Assembly: GCA_001579985.1 (NCBI GenBank)
Contig: LRSR01004771.1
Location: forward strand, 1 to 27,253
Origin: Hypsibius dujardini
Taxonomy: Eukaryota > Tardigrada > Eutardigrada > Parachela > Hypsibiidae
Reading direction: 5' to 3'
Length of the DNA: 27,253 nt
This document shows positions 10,363 through 17,510 of this stretch, piece by piece; the first letter of the stretch is position 1, and the number at the start of each line of letters is the position of its first letter. The translations under genes were made by a program, and so were the position numbers. The notes beneath the pieces are model-generated. The model searched no databases. It had not been told where the DNA came from and saw nothing but the letters and a program-made list of their open reading frames with translations.

Positions 10363-10671
10363 TTACTGCTCTAAGACGTGCTGTGGTTGTGAACCCAGAA
10401 GAGCCGCCACTGGGGTTCCGCTTTCTACATGGTAAGAGGTGCTTTTTCTTTCACGACGTTTAAAATTAACCCTCTCGACATTCAACTTGGAATCGATTGG
10501 AATCAGCAGAATTTTTGTAGATGTCGGCGGCGAAGTTGTTGGCCATGTCTGGAATATGCCTCCGAAATTTCCGCTCAGGATCGAACATGGTTCATAGTTA
10601 TGCACCCAAGTGTACTGTAGAACAAAGATTCCGATAACGCCGATCGATATGAAATTGAATTTTGAACGCGT
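10363..10671 (-). CDS. Possible host exon with a membrane-anchor segment
   Basis: A minus-strand frame of about 100 codons starts after a splice-acceptor-like TTTTTGACACAG (intron side ending at 10672) and runs to a stop near 10363. It encodes a basic stretch, then a hydrophobic segment of about 15 residues (FISIGVIGIFVLQYTW), then a Pro/Thr/Ser-rich region. That would suit the N-terminus of a type II membrane protein. No downstream exon could be joined and no family was recognised. It may be chance. Confidence 0.2.
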   Translation of the reverse strand, partial: TRSKFNFISIGVIGIFVLQYTWVHNYEPCSILSGNFGGIFQTWPTTSPPTSTKILLIPIDSKLNVERVNFKRRERKSTSYHVESGTPVAALLGSQPQHVLEQ

Positions 10672-10816
10672 CTGTGTCAAAAAGAGATGGCAGAGAGTGA
10701 GTGAAATGTCGCCAAGAACAGTTCCTGTAACATTAGCGATGAAATAAATTTATAGCTGATCAACAAATACTGAATTCATTTTCTGGTGAGTAGGAATCAA
10801 ATAAAGCGGGGACATT

Positions 10817-10930
10817 TTACGGCTTCCTCCTCTTAAATTGTCCCAAGAAAGCTGAAAGGTACTCGATAATTTGCAGATAACAGCAGTCCTCGGTGCAGTT
10901 TCCGGCCTCTACCAACTCTTCCAAGAGGAG
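10817..10930 (-). CDS. Possible terminal exon of an unidentified host gene
   Basis: After an acceptor-like ATATTACAG (ending at 10931), a 37-codon frame ends at TAA (10819-10817). It reads LLLEELVEAGNCTEDCC and continues to an amphipathic helix and a basic end (FKRRKP). The helical pattern and the acceptor are the only evidence. Upstream exons were not found. Confidence 0.25.
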   Translation of the reverse strand, partial: LLLEELVEAGNCTEDCCYLQIIEYLSAFLGQFKRRKP

Positions 10931-11231
10931 CTGTAATATTCGATTATATACAATCCTGTTATAACACTGAAACTCCTGAGTTTTAACTCACGAGCTTAGC
11001 GATTTTTAATTTAAACTCAGGAAATTTCATCAGTTTATAAGCGGTTAAAATTTCCGGCAAAAGCCTTAAAGTCAGGAGTTTGTCTGTTTTTGAACACCAC
11101 TAAAATAACACTGCATATACATGCTCGAGAGTTAATTTGGAAGTACTTTATACCGTCTATAAATCACAGAAATAGAGTGTAAAATAGCGGAATACAATGT
11201 TATGGCTCGAACTGGAATTTCTAGGAATGAC

Positions 11232-11356
11232 ATCAAATGTCAAATGTCAAATGTCAAATTCAAATTTAAATTCAAATCAAATCAAAGGAGGGTCTCTTTT
11301 GATTTGAAAGTTATTTGAATTGATTTTGAAATTCATTTGATTTGATTTGATTTTGG
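11232..11356. repeat. TCAAAT/ATTTGA low-complexity inverted repeat
   Basis: The left half is built of CAAATGT and TCAAA units and the right half of TTTGA and ATTTGA units. The two halves are imperfect reverse complements around GGAGGGTCTC (about 11287-11296), so a long hairpin could form. No gene is present. Confidence 0.6.
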
Positions 11357-11691
11357 TTATTTTTTAGCATGATTTTCATTCAAAAATGGACCAGACCAAC
11401 CAATTTTCCGTACTTCTTAACGCATTTATGGTTGCAAATCGGTAAAAGATAGATTTCAAGTTCCTAACTGGCGTTTGCGGCATGATTAAAACATATTAGT
11501 GTATTAGTGTATTAATTTTTCCCCAATCCTAATAATTAGGTGGATGGGGGAAAGAGTGTCAAATCACAAATTAAAACAAAACCAACTAATTACTGCGATA
11601 AGAACTTATCGAAATAACAAGCCTCAGCTACCGTTCAAGCCGTTCCATTGATTGGTTGGTTGAAAACATAGTACAGTAGAGCAGCATACTA

Positions 11692-11841
11692 GGCCATATG
11701 GCCGACTTTGGTGACCTTTGGTGACCTATGAAGGTCATGGGAGATGTGATTGTTGTGTACATTATTAACGTGGATGGGGACCTAATTAGGGCTTAATTAG
11801 ACTAATTAAAAATGTGACCTTTGGTGACCTTTAAAGGTCAC
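11692..11841. promoter_or_regulatory. Duplicated TGACCT/AGGTCA triplets and palindromes
   Basis: The arrangement TGACCT-N4-TGACCT-N4-AGGTCA occurs twice, at 11712-11737 and 11815-11840, with the same TTGG first spacer. The second copy ends in the perfect 18-bp palindrome GTGACCTTTAAAGGTCAC (11824-11841). A 12-bp palindrome GGCCATATGGCC lies at 11692-11703. AGGTCA is the half-site of nuclear hormone receptors; whether these act as response elements or are just repeat structure is unknown. Confidence 0.4.
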
Positions 11842-12076
11842 TGGATATTTGTTTTTTGGCTTTAGCTGGTGCCGGCCAGGCCGGCCTGAACTGAACCGAC
11901 TGAAAACCGACCTCTTTAATTGGTCATTATCGTATCACTTGCCGTACATCAAGGCATGATCATAAAACAATACTTCATTAGTAAAGGCATTCCATCGTCT
12001 TCTTGTAAGAAGGGAATTGCTGAATAGCGATAAGCACAGTAGCAGACAGACAAGTCTTGCTGACGAGTGATGACCT

Positions 12077-12295
12077 CTAAAGCTTGGTTGGGAACGGCGG
12101 AATGGGGACCCAGCTCCACTTCCGGCAGCTTTCCTCGAGCTCGATGACGAATTACATGATGTCAATCATGTCCTTGGTGAAGCAGCGCTGATCTTATGTG
12201 GTGATGCAGTTAACCTTTTCCTGGACTCGCTGCTCGAAGGAGTAGATGAGTCCTTCATTCTGTGGGAATCCTGGGAAGCGTTTCCGGTAAGCCAT
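12077..12295 (-). pseudogene. Decayed element ORF with two internal stops
   Basis: From the ATG at 12295-12293 the frame runs 72 codons to TAG at 12079-12077, interrupted by TAA at 12196-12194 and TAA at 12154-12152. The segments between stops look protein-like: a basic start (MAYRKRFPGF), then helix-forming stretches (FEQRVQEKV; FVIELEESCRKW). A TATATAAAG box lies about 42 bases upstream on the same strand, as for the neighbouring element genes. I do not recognise the product. A non-coding explanation is possible but two protein-like segments in one frame argue for a decayed gene. Confidence 0.4.
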
Positions 12296-12336
12296 TTTGC
12301 AAAAGTCAGACTGAACATTTTTTCCGTTTGCGATGT

Positions 12337-12345
12337 CTTTATATA
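12337..12345 (-). promoter_or_regulatory. TATA box (TATATAAAG) of the decayed ORF
   Basis: A consensus TATA box on the minus strand, 42 bases before the ATG at 12295. It is divergent from the plus-strand promoter array that begins at 12383. Confidence 0.45.
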
Positions 12346-12382
12346 TGAGTATGTTTTTGAGGGGCGAGGTTTTTATGAAACT

Positions 12383-12637
12383 ACTTTAGACCAATAAGAT
12401 TAAAAAGAAAAACAGACCAGAGAGATTATGGGTTGTCCGTTATATTTCAACTTTTCCGCCAATAGGGACTTTAGACCAAATAAAATAAAAAGAGCCAGGG
12501 ACCAGCGAGAAAATGGGCTGTGTGCATTTTCTCGACTTTTGGGCCAATAGAAACTTTGGACTAATCAGATAAATTTCGAAAGAGAAACAGACAGAAAAGA
12601 GGGTTGTGCCGTGAAAGAAACTCAGATAGAACAGGGG
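12383..12637 (+). promoter_or_regulatory. 85-bp-period tandem repeat with CCAAT boxes
   Basis: ACTTTAGACCAAT (12383), ACTTTAGACCAAA (12468) and ACTTTGGACTAAT (12553) are exactly 85 bp apart. Each repeat also keeps an A/T-rich A-run, an ATGGG(T/C)TGT or GGGTTGTGCC block, and (in the first two) a terminal GCCAATAG. The array ends about 50 bp before the TATA box of the first plus-strand gene, so it looks like an upstream promoter or enhancer element. The third unit is more diverged. Confidence 0.6.
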
Positions 12638-12686
12638 GTTGGAACGTAGGATCAGACTTTCGACAAATGGTATGGCTCCGTCTAGG

Positions 12687-12693
12687 TATATAA
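12687..12693 (+). promoter_or_regulatory. TATA box for the gene at 12979
   Basis: TATATAA preceded by GG. The upstream block GGAACGTAGGATCAGACTTT resembles the one before the second gene (GGAACGATAAAATCAGACTTTT at about 13732), showing that the two promoters are related. A 5'-UTR intron is likely: donor GTGAGT at 12764, acceptor TATAG ending at 12975. Confidence 0.6.
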
Positions 12694-12978
12694 GTTGGAG
12701 TCCACCAATAGTTTAATATCAATTTCTGATCAGCAACGCGAATCATCTCCTGAATCTAGAAGGGTGAGTCCTCTTTTCCCATGCTACCGTTAAACATGGT
12801 GTGCTGATCATAGATGTGACGTCATTTATGTTTTAGATACGCTCTATTTCAAAAACCGGAAAAGTTCTTACCTCCAGGAAGTGTCAGTCATTCCGAACGG
12901 TAAGAAAACGTGACTTTATTTTGCTGGTTATTTGTTTTTCCTTCAGGTACATTATGACTCTTTTGTTTTGTATAGGAA

Positions 12979-13416
12979 ATGGCTCTCCTCGCCCGCGCAA
13001 AGCATGAGTTACAGTGGGACATGTACGTTGAGCGAGTCCTCCATCTAGCAACCAATTTTGTGGAGATCCGGTCTACTCCTGCAGGTCGTCAGGACTTCAA
13101 CCTGGAGCACCGGAAGATGCTGAAGGAGCGGCTACAATTCAAAGTCATCCGAGCCCGTGTGCTACGTCTCCAGCGAAGAGGACGGAAGCTGAACGCAAAA
13201 TTGCTGTTTGAATTGGCTCTTCTTCGCAACGGCTTTGAAAAGGACCCCGAGTACACCCAGTACCTCATCGATGCTCTGAAGCGTCACAGAAAGCGAGTGG
13301 CCACTTATGCTGATTCTCTGGGTGGTGGGATGGTGTCGATGCCTGTCCGAGCTTGTGTTCGAGATGCCAAAGGGCGTGTCCGTGAACGTGTGCGAGCGGT
13401 TGCCATAAAGTTATAG
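12979..13416 (+). CDS. Small basic element protein A, unknown function
   Basis: A 145-residue, strongly basic and largely helical protein. The middle is rich in Arg and Leu (IRARVLRLQRRGRKLNAK) and the C-terminus is again Arg-rich. The ATG directly follows a splice-acceptor-like TATAG, consistent with a 5'-UTR intron. An AATAAA lies 58 bases after the stop. Its promoter and its Leu/Arg motif with RRGRK resemble those of the next gene (13943-14353; LRLRLNRLERQGKN), so the two are probably distant duplicates. A nucleic-acid-binding or core role is plausible from charge alone. No known domain was recognised. Confidence 0.7.
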   Translation: MALLARAKHELQWDMYVERVLHLATNFVEIRSTPAGRQDFNLEHRKMLKERLQFKVIRARVLRLQRRGRKLNAKLLFELALLRNGFEKDPEYTQYLIDALKRHRKRVATYADSLGGGMVSMPVRACVRDAKGRVRERVRAVAIKL

Positions 13417-13473
13417 CCTACAATGTTAATGTAAAACTGTATTTTGGTGGATCATGTTTTGTCGAAAGTGTGG

Positions 13474-13479
13474 AATAAA
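13474..13479 (+). terminator. Polyadenylation signal AATAAA
   Basis: It lies 58 bases after the stop of basic protein A, at the expected distance for its 3' end. Confidence 0.5.
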
Positions 13480-13549
13480 AAGAACAAGGCAAAAAGATGG
13501 TCGTATGATTCACTTAAAAACAGTAGAACAGCTGGGCCAGACAACTCGG

Positions 13550-13775
13550 AAATGATTTTAGACCAATTGCAAATTACATTTGAAAGGGAGTTGGGGAGAC
13601 AAGAATCGTTGTTAGTCATCCGGAAATTCTGCAAAGAGAGTTTTCCTGAGAGACTGATTTTAGACCAATTGGTATAACGCTGCAAAGGGAATCAGACAGA
13701 AATGAGGGTTGGACTAGTTGAACAAAGAGGAGGAACGATAAAATCAGACTTTTAACCAATGACACGAGATGAGAG
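13550..13775 (+). promoter_or_regulatory. Second CCAAT-box array upstream of the gene at 13943
   Basis: TTTTAGACCAAT occurs at 13556 and 13658, and TTTTAACCAAT at 13750. The motif is the same as in the 12383-12637 array, but spacing is 102 and 92 bp instead of 85. Blocks GCAAAG(G/A)GA and GGGTTGGAC also recur. The array ends close to a TATA box. The open frame through it (13444-13677) is judged non-coding. Confidence 0.55.
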
Positions 13776-13778
13776 GGG

Positions 13779-13785
13779 TATATAA
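13779..13785 (+). promoter_or_regulatory. TATA box for the gene at 13943
   Basis: TATATAA in a GGTATATAAC context, matching the GGTATATAAG of the first gene. A 5'-UTR intron with GC-AG ends is possible (GCAAGT at 13876, CCAG ending at 13937), placing the ATG just after the acceptor. Confidence 0.6.
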
Positions 13786-13942
13786 CTCGGGTCTTACCCT
13801 TTCATTCGCAATTACTTTCACTTTACAAGCACAGGACTCTTGTTCGACTCCAGGACCCTACGCGACTCCGTCTAGGCAAGTCCACAGTTTTCCGGGATGA
13901 TTAAAATCAAAATCTAATGCTTTTATTTTTATTCCAGAAAAA

Positions 13943-14353
13943 ATGGAAGAGATCCGGAACATTATCTTCTTCATGCAAGAGTCTACGGAAGAAATCCTAG
14001 CTTTACAGCCCCGGATCGTCTGGGAAAGGAACAGTAAGAGAGCCTTCCGCCGGAAGTACGTCGATGAACTGAGCGACATCATCCGGAAAATGGCACTTAG
14101 GCTGGGAGCATCGTCTTCTCGTCTGGACCTTCCGGAAGTTCTCAACGAAACTCAAAGCTGTGAACTGCTGCGCTTACGACTGAACCGATTGGAGAGGCAG
14201 GGCAAAAACTGGAGAATGATAAGTCGCCTGAAATCCTCTGACCTAGGCTGGACTATTGCAATGAAACGTGTTTCGGTTGAGGCTAAGATTGCTCATCGAC
14301 AAGCAAAGAACATCATCTTCTACTTGTACGGTCGTGGTGACAGAACTTTTTAG
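13943..14353 (+). CDS. Small basic element protein B, unknown function
   Basis: A 136-residue basic, helix-rich protein. An acidic and hydrophobic N-terminus (EEIRNIIFFMQESTEEIL) is followed by long helices with Arg/Leu repeats. The block LLRLRLNRLERQGKNWRMI parallels protein A, and the two share promoter layout. No catalytic motif was seen. The ATG follows an acceptor-like TTCCAG and AATAAA occurs 61 bases after the stop. The function is unknown; a DNA-binding or regulatory role would fit the charge. Confidence 0.7.
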   Translation: MEEIRNIIFFMQESTEEILALQPRIVWERNSKRAFRRKYVDELSDIIRKMALRLGASSSRLDLPEVLNETQSCELLRLRLNRLERQGKNWRMISRLKSSDLGWTIAMKRVSVEAKIAHRQAKNIIFYLYGRGDRTF

Positions 14354-14413
14354 TTGTCAGATTTATGAGTCAGACTTTCTTGTCGGGTTGTGATGTTTCG
14401 GGTGTGAGCAAAC

Positions 14414-14419
14414 AATAAA
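14414..14419 (+). terminator. Polyadenylation signal AATAAA
   Basis: It lies 61 bases after the stop of basic protein B and only about 24 bases before the next ATG, so the 3' end of one gene and the start of the next are tightly packed. Confidence 0.45.
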
Positions 14420-14442
14420 ATGAAATTGCCAAAATCATTGTC

Positions 14443-14757
14443 ATGGCTTTATACAAAGACTTGTTGGAAAATTCTGAAGTAGCAAAGTCACTTGGAATCT
14501 GTGGTCTTTCATATCTAGTAAAGCGTTGTCCTTATCTCGGCAACACTTCCGCTCCCTTTTACGCCAAAGCAATTATATACGATTCAGTTTATTGTGGCCG
14601 AGGCAGAACTATTGCTGAAGCAATCGATAACTGTGCACGAAAAATCTACGACGAGTACATTAATAGCAATAACAATGACGACTTCTACGAAAGAGGAAGA
14701 AGCCCTGACTCTGATGAAAGCAGTGTTGGAAACGGAAGGGAGGAAGGATGTTCCTGA
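14443..14757 (+). CDS. dsRNA-binding-domain-like protein 1
   Basis: A 104-residue protein. Residues 1-20 form a likely helix (MALYKDLLENSEVAKSLG). A beta-rich part leads to FYAKAIIYDSVYCGRGRT, and then a helix, AEAIDNCARKIYDEY. This follows the dsRBD layout alpha-beta-beta-beta-alpha, in which the last strand ends in G-x-G and the final helix begins with a conserved EA and then an Ala-rich Lys/Arg face. The basic residues normally contacting RNA at the start of the last helix are weaker here, so RNA binding is uncertain. The tail is acidic and Ser-rich. It overlaps the next gene by 83 bases in another frame. If it binds dsRNA, suppression of host RNAi is a reasonable inference. Confidence 0.6.
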   Translation: MALYKDLLENSEVAKSLGICGLSYLVKRCPYLGNTSAPFYAKAIIYDSVYCGRGRTIAEAIDNCARKIYDEYINSNNNDDFYERGRSPDSDESSVGNGREEGCS

Positions 14758-15166
14758 AGAAGTCCAGCGATCCTTCAACTTGAGCCTCACCATGGATCGT
14801 CCACTCAGCGTGACGTTGTTATGGCTTCCAGATGGGACCGTCAACGGAGTTAGGTTTGACATGGAACCGCGGCCGGTGAAATGGAGCAAAGACGTTATCG
14901 ATCGCTTTCGTCGCATCAAGTTTAACGAAGAAATCTGGCCGCGTTTAGAAGGCTTAAAGCCAGATGAACCGGATATGTTTCTAGGGACCGAGCAGGGAAT
15001 CGTCATTCAAATTCAGAGGGAGGAGTTCGAGCCACTTCGCTGTAAATTGTGGCGCGTCACTCTATCTTGCTGGTCCCGTGACTCAGACCAGGCGGTCATC
15101 TTGTGGATTCATCAGCTGTACAAGTTTCAACACATTCTCAAGTTTAACCAATACGACACTTTCTGA
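14675..15166 (+). CDS. PC4-like protein 1
   Basis: A 163-residue protein from the ATG at 14675. The frame is open to a GTG at 14594, but the ATG gives the sensible start and still overlaps the dsRBD-like gene. Two beta-rich segments, each followed by a helix, are visible: RPLSVTLLWLPDGTVNGVRF to WSKDVIDRFRRI, and GIVIQIQREEFEPLRCKLW to VILWIHQLYKFQHIL. This strand-strand-strand-helix order is that of the PC4/Sub1 (p15) ssDNA-binding domain, seen more clearly in the protein at 16535. The assignment rests on layout and comparison with the two neighbouring genes, so remote homology only. Confidence 0.5.
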   Translation: MTTSTKEEEALTLMKAVLETEGRKDVPEEVQRSFNLSLTMDRPLSVTLLWLPDGTVNGVRFDMEPRPVKWSKDVIDRFRRIKFNEEIWPRLEGLKPDEPDMFLGTEQGIVIQIQREEFEPLRCKLWRVTLSCWSRDSDQAVILWIHQLYKFQHILKFNQYDTF

Positions 15167-15249
15167 GTCACAGTTTCGGGTTTCTTAATCACAGCCTTTT
15201 CTTTCGGTTTATCGAATTCGTTTTATATCTTTTTTCGTTTTATTCAGTT

Positions 15250-15534
15250 GTGAAAATGCCGCGACCTTATAACGGTGAATATTCTTGGGTTATTCATTGT
15301 CGTTCTGAGCAGTCAATAAAGTACACTTACCACAAAGAAGGTTCTGTTTTTGTTGTCCGCGGTGATTTACACGGTTGTGTGCACATTGGGCGATCACACA
15401 GTGAAGCCATAGCCCAATACAGGTGTGATAAAAAGATTTACATCCACCACTACTGCTACAGTCAACTTGGCTACTCGTCTGAGTCCGAGTCGGCTGAGTC
15501 GGAAAAAGAAGAAGATGGACGACCTCCTGAATGA
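15250..15534 (+). CDS. dsRNA-binding-domain-like protein 2
   Basis: The frame gives 94 residues; MP at codon 3 (15256) is an alternative start. The core SVFVVRGDLHGCVHIGRSHS followed by EAIAQYRCDKKIYIHHY parallels protein 1 (CGRGRT followed by EAIDNCARKIYDEY). The N-terminal helix of a full dsRBD is missing. It ends with a Ser/Glu-rich acidic tail like that of protein 1. It is followed, with a 20-base overlap, by a PC4-like gene, the same gene order as the first dsRBD-like/PC4-like pair, which indicates a tandem duplication of a two-gene unit. Function inferred only. Confidence 0.5.
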   Translation: MKMPRPYNGEYSWVIHCRSEQSIKYTYHKEGSVFVVRGDLHGCVHIGRSHSEAIAQYRCDKKIYIHHYCYSQLGYSSESESAESEKEEDGRPPE

Positions 15535-16174
15535 CATCCTGGAGACGGAAGTTATTTCAGAATTCTTCCAGTCTTTCAACGGAAAGCCAATCTCTAGTCC
15601 GGAAACACCATTCTATAATATGGGGAACCTTGAAATCAGCATGTTTGTTGTCGGTGACAAATTGGAGATTGGACTACGCGCTTTACGAAAAACGAAAGCC
15701 TTCCGGGTCAGCGTCCAGGAATTTCTTCAGCTTCTAGCCTACATCCTATCTGACCACTGCGAACACTATAAGCCCTACTATAAAGACGAGAAAGAGAAGA
15801 TGGTTCCCGGGTATCTGTTGAAACCGGAGAACAATCCTGAGGTCTTCAAGGTCAACAACACGCTGCAAATTCACTGGATCAACGAAAAGCGGAAACCGCT
15901 CTTGCGATTGGTTCGTCACAAAACAAGCAAGCGAGCCGATGCCGTCTTGAGCATCCCACCGGCATGTGTGAACCAACTGAAGGAAGAGGGAGTTAAGCCA
16001 GTCCTGATGCCACTGGCCAGCGTGAGGGATCTGGGCTTAGAGAATGTTTTTATAGTTACTGACCACCTCTTGAGTAGTGACATGAACAATCGTGAGGCCG
16101 GTATTGTGGTTCTGGAAATTTTGTTGGCTTTGCCCAATTATGCCTGGAGTGGAATTATTGCGAATATCAAGTAG
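15515..16174 (+). CDS. PC4-like protein 2
   Basis: A 219-residue protein starting at the ATG at 15515, which overlaps the end of the preceding gene; the frame continues open upstream to a GTG at 15425. Two PC4-like units are suggested: LEISMFVVGDKLEIGLRAL to FRVSVQEFLQLLAYI, and NTLQIHWINEKRKPLLRLV to VLSIPPACVNQLKEE. The segment after the strands (ADAVLSIPPACVNQL) resembles the turn and helix that follow the last strand in PC4. It presumably binds ssDNA or modulates transcription, like its neighbours. Its stop overlaps the convergent membrane-protein gene by 8 bases. AATAAA lies at 16230. Confidence 0.5.
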   Translation: MDDLLNDILETEVISEFFQSFNGKPISSPETPFYNMGNLEISMFVVGDKLEIGLRALRKTKAFRVSVQEFLQLLAYILSDHCEHYKPYYKDEKEKMVPGYLLKPENNPEVFKVNNTLQIHWINEKRKPLLRLVRHKTSKRADAVLSIPPACVNQLKEEGVKPVLMPLASVRDLGLENVFIVTDHLLSSDMNNREAGIVVLEILLALPNYAWSGIIANIK

Positions 16175-16382
16175 TGTTTTTAAACATGCTAATGAAATCT
16201 TGGAATGTCATGTTATCTCGTGGTTGAATAATAAAAGCCAATTTGGTAGCGTGTTCCGCAATTAAAAATCCAATCAACGCCATAAAAAGAAAAACGTACA
16301 AAAACGTGATGCACACCTTTGCGATACATGGGTGTTTTCGCTCGGGTTGGTTCAAACACGTTCCTCGCTCGTCAGTATCCAT
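16167..16382 (-). CDS. Small single-pass membrane protein
   Basis: A 71-residue protein from an ATG at 16382. A charged N-terminal tail of about 22 residues with two cysteines is followed by one strongly hydrophobic segment (ITFLYVFLFMALIGFLIA), then a short C-terminal tail holding an N-glycosylation sequon (NMT). It lies on the minus strand between two plus-strand genes, overlapping the end of the PC4-like gene by 8 bases. Small membrane proteins are common accessory genes in related DNA viruses, but no family was recognised. The clean hydrophobic segment, ATG and position are the evidence. Confidence 0.5.
   Translation of the reverse strand: MDTDERGTCLNQPERKHPCIAKVCITFLYVFLFMALIGFLIAEHATKLAFIIQPRDNMTFQDFISMFKNTT
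16230..16235 (+). terminator. Polyadenylation signal AATAAA
   Basis: It lies 56 bases after the stop of PC4-like protein 2, within the 5' part of the opposite-strand membrane protein gene's 3' half. Confidence 0.4.
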
Positions 16383-16534
16383 TTCGGGGTGATGAGTTAT
16401 CGTCGGGGATACGATTCACAATCGGGGGAGTAGGTTGTTGTACGAGTGAACTATTTCAGCGTGTGAGAATGCTTAACCGATCAGATTCAAATGTTTACGT
16501 TTTCCGTTTTCCACTATCCTCTTAAATACCTAAA

Positions 16535-17509
16535 ATGGCTGAGGCTGCAATGAAGAAGCGCAAGATTGAGGACGTCGAAACGGAAATGCCTATGAACGAC
16601 GAGTATAAACTCCCGGAACTTCCTGTCAACGGTCAAGTTGCCTTTGTTGAAAAGAATCGTCCCGTCTATAAGATCGGGTACGACAAATACTTGTCATTTT
16701 CTCCCGATGCTGAAGGTCGGATAAATATCCGTCTCTGTGAGCGCAAAGGACCCATCGGCAAACCGGCGGAGACGGGAAAGGCCGTCACTATGGACCTGAC
16801 TCAATTCCTCCGTCTGTACGGCACCATCATGTCCGGAGTGGCTGATCGACCTGATGGGGAGGACGGACCAACAAAGTATGCTTTGGGCAACGGACTTTAC
16901 CTTCAGTGGAGCAAGTTCCGAGGCAACAACATCGCTACGGTTCGTCGCTTCGCCACCTTGAAAAACGGCAACATCGTAGCCCTGAAGAAGGACGGTCTCT
17001 CGTTCGGCAAGTCCACCTACGACAATCTCAAAAAGATGTTCAAAGAGATGAAGGTGCTGCAAGACATTGTGGCTGTGCCGCAGTTCAAGGAAGGTAAGCC
17101 TGGCCCGGGAATGAAATTCAAGGAGTTGAAGAACGGTTTAGCCCACTTGATGTATCAGCACATTTTGGGACTTCGCCGGGACCGCTGTCCCACTTGTCTG
17201 AATCCGGAGACTGAGCCTGACTGCCCGGGTCAAGGTCACAGTTGTGAGTACGGTATCCCAAGGGATGCGCATCCGGAGGACCTTAAGGCGGCCGAGGAGG
17301 AGGCTAAAAAGCAACGCTACGTAGAATCCATCCTCTTGACCAACAATGTCGTGACCTGCCAGCAACTTTTGGATATTACCGCGCGACTGGACGAATGGTT
17401 CAACAGCAACCGCCTATGTTTGATGGAGGACATCAACAAGCGCTTGAGGGTAGTCAACAAGGTCTGTGTGCTGGACCCTTTCGGATGCAAGGCGGAAAAG
17501 AATGTTTAG
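16535..17509 (+). CDS. Tandem PC4-like ssDNA-binding protein with C-terminal zinc-binding motif
   Basis: A 324-residue protein. The N-terminus has a nuclear-localisation-like KKRKIED. Domain 1 (about 45-98) shows the PC4/Sub1 order: DKYLSFSPDAEGRINIRLCE, then GKPAETGKAVTMDLTQFLRL, where the P..GK.V.(L/M)....F..L turn-helix is characteristic. Domain 2 (about 116-170) repeats it: NGLYLQWSKFRGNNIATVRR, then NIVALKKDGLSFGKSTYDNLKKM. Residues 218-237 hold C-x2-C-x8-C-x4-H-x-C (C218, C221, C230, H235, C237), a likely zinc site. PC4 binds ssDNA and acts with TBP/TFIIA at RNA polymerase II promoters. Its stop is one base from that of the convergent protease gene. Replication (SSB) and transcription roles are both possible. 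Confidence 0.65.
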   Translation: MAEAAMKKRKIEDVETEMPMNDEYKLPELPVNGQVAFVEKNRPVYKIGYDKYLSFSPDAEGRINIRLCERKGPIGKPAETGKAVTMDLTQFLRLYGTIMSGVADRPDGEDGPTKYALGNGLYLQWSKFRGNNIATVRRFATLKNGNIVALKKDGLSFGKSTYDNLKKMFKEMKVLQDIVAVPQFKEGKPGPGMKFKELKNGLAHLMYQHILGLRRDRCPTCLNPETEPDCPGQGHSCEYGIPRDAHPEDLKAAEEEAKKQRYVESILLTNNVVTCQQLLDITARLDEWFNSNRLCLMEDINKRLRVVNKVCVLDPFGCKAEKNV

Positions 17510-17510
17510 T

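Noticed and set aside
10969-11083. Short inverted repeat AAACTCCTGA/TCAGGAGTTT
   Set aside because: Only 10 bp are paired and no target duplication was found, so it is too weak to call an element.
13444-13677. 77-codon plus-strand frame (and a 77-codon minus-strand frame in the same place)
   Set aside because: It covers the polyadenylation signal and CCAAT array of neighbouring genes and has no protein-like pattern; better explained as regulatory DNA.
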